Assembly (NCBI GenBank): GCA_016180705.1
Contig: JACPAU010000194.1
Coordinates: 1-5,317, forward strand
Source of the DNA: Candidatus Methylomirabilota bacterium
GTDB lineage: Bacteria; Methylomirabilota; Methylomirabilia; Methylomirabilales; JACPAU01
Direction of reading: 5' to 3'
DNA length: 5,317 bases
The notes under the pieces were generated by a model that saw only the letters and a list, made by a program, of their open reading frames with translations, was not told where the DNA came from and did not search any database. This document shows, one piece after another, positions 5,189 through 5,317 of this stretch. How positions within the stretch are numbered: the stretch's first letter is position 1; every line of letters begins with the position of its first letter. The position numbers and the translations under genes were made by a program.

Positions 5189-5317
5189 CTAGTAGTGCTT
5201 GCGCAGGTCCATCCCCGTGTACAGCGAGGCGACCTGGTCCGCGTAGCCGTTGAACATCAGCGTCTTGCGCCGGAAGAACTCGCCGATGCGCCGCTCGGTC
5301 GCCTGGCTCCAGCGCGG
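5189..5317 (-). CDS. msrP: MsrP, periplasmic molybdopterin methionine sulfoxide reductase catalytic subunit, C-terminal end
   Basis: Only the last 42 codons are in the window; the gene continues off the right edge. The visible sequence begins [15 protein letters not shown], continues [18 protein letters not shown] and ends TGMDLRKHY. It closely resembles the E. coli MsrP terminus (HPRWSQASER, then LLFNGYAAQVASLYRGMDL). MsrP is a Tat-exported molybdenum-cofactor enzyme that reduces free and protein-bound methionine sulfoxide in the periplasm, fed by MsrQ. The Moco-binding core and Tat signal lie outside the window. The TAG stop is 3 nt before the msrQ GTG, the standard msrP-msrQ operon order, which reinforces both assignments. 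Confidence 0.93.
   Translation of the reverse strand, partial: PRWSQATERRIGEFFRRKTLMFNGYADQVASLYTGMDLRKHY

Noticed and set aside
1..5317. CRISPR array, insertion sequence, tRNA/rRNA, attachment site or toxin-antitoxin pair
   Set aside because: No regularly spaced repeats, transposase motifs, terminal inverted repeats, RNA-gene signatures or small paired genes were seen on either strand.

Overview
The window is about 5.3 kb of very GC-rich bacterial DNA, roughly 70% in most places by eye, with dense gene packing and canonical Shine-Dalgarno sites. The periplasmic methionine sulfoxide repair pair msrP-msrQ points to a Gram-negative-type (diderm) bacterium. The composition would fit Methylomirabilota/Rokubacteria-like, deltaproteobacterial or other high-GC proteobacterial lineages. 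That placement is a guess, because no rRNA or tRNA is present.

Layout from left to right. (1) On the plus strand are the 3' end of a pyridine nucleotide-disulfide oxidoreductase and, 43 nt later, a small YnfA/UPF0060 membrane protein. This end is clearly less GC-rich (about 43% GC over 301-480) than the rest. (2) The remaining genes are on the minus strand and converge on ynfA across an 83-nt gap. Read in transcription order from the right edge, they are: the last 42 codons of msrP; msrQ, only 3 nt after it; a probable intrinsic terminator; a near-consensus sigma-70 promoter with a roughly 100-nt leader; a succinate-semialdehyde-dehydrogenase-like aldehyde dehydrogenase; a 128-nt gap with a strong GC hairpin and a weak promoter candidate; then a DUF502 membrane protein whose stop overlaps (ATGA) the start of an M50 site-2-type protease carrying two CBS domains.

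Functionally, msrP-msrQ repairs oxidised methionines in envelope proteins using electrons passed through the haem membrane protein MsrQ. The aldehyde dehydrogenase has its own promoter and probably oxidises a semialdehyde. The DUF502-M50 pair looks translationally coupled and may form a membrane-protein/intramembrane-protease module. The oxidoreductase and YnfA may be co-transcribed.

Most of the window is recognisable housekeeping or accessory metabolism. I do not see a convincing previously undescribed multi-gene system. The points most worth following up are the DUF502-M50/CBS coupling, the promoter with tandem TGTGTC repeats and a structured leader upstream of the dehydrogenase, and the missing His-Glu motif in the left-edge reductase.
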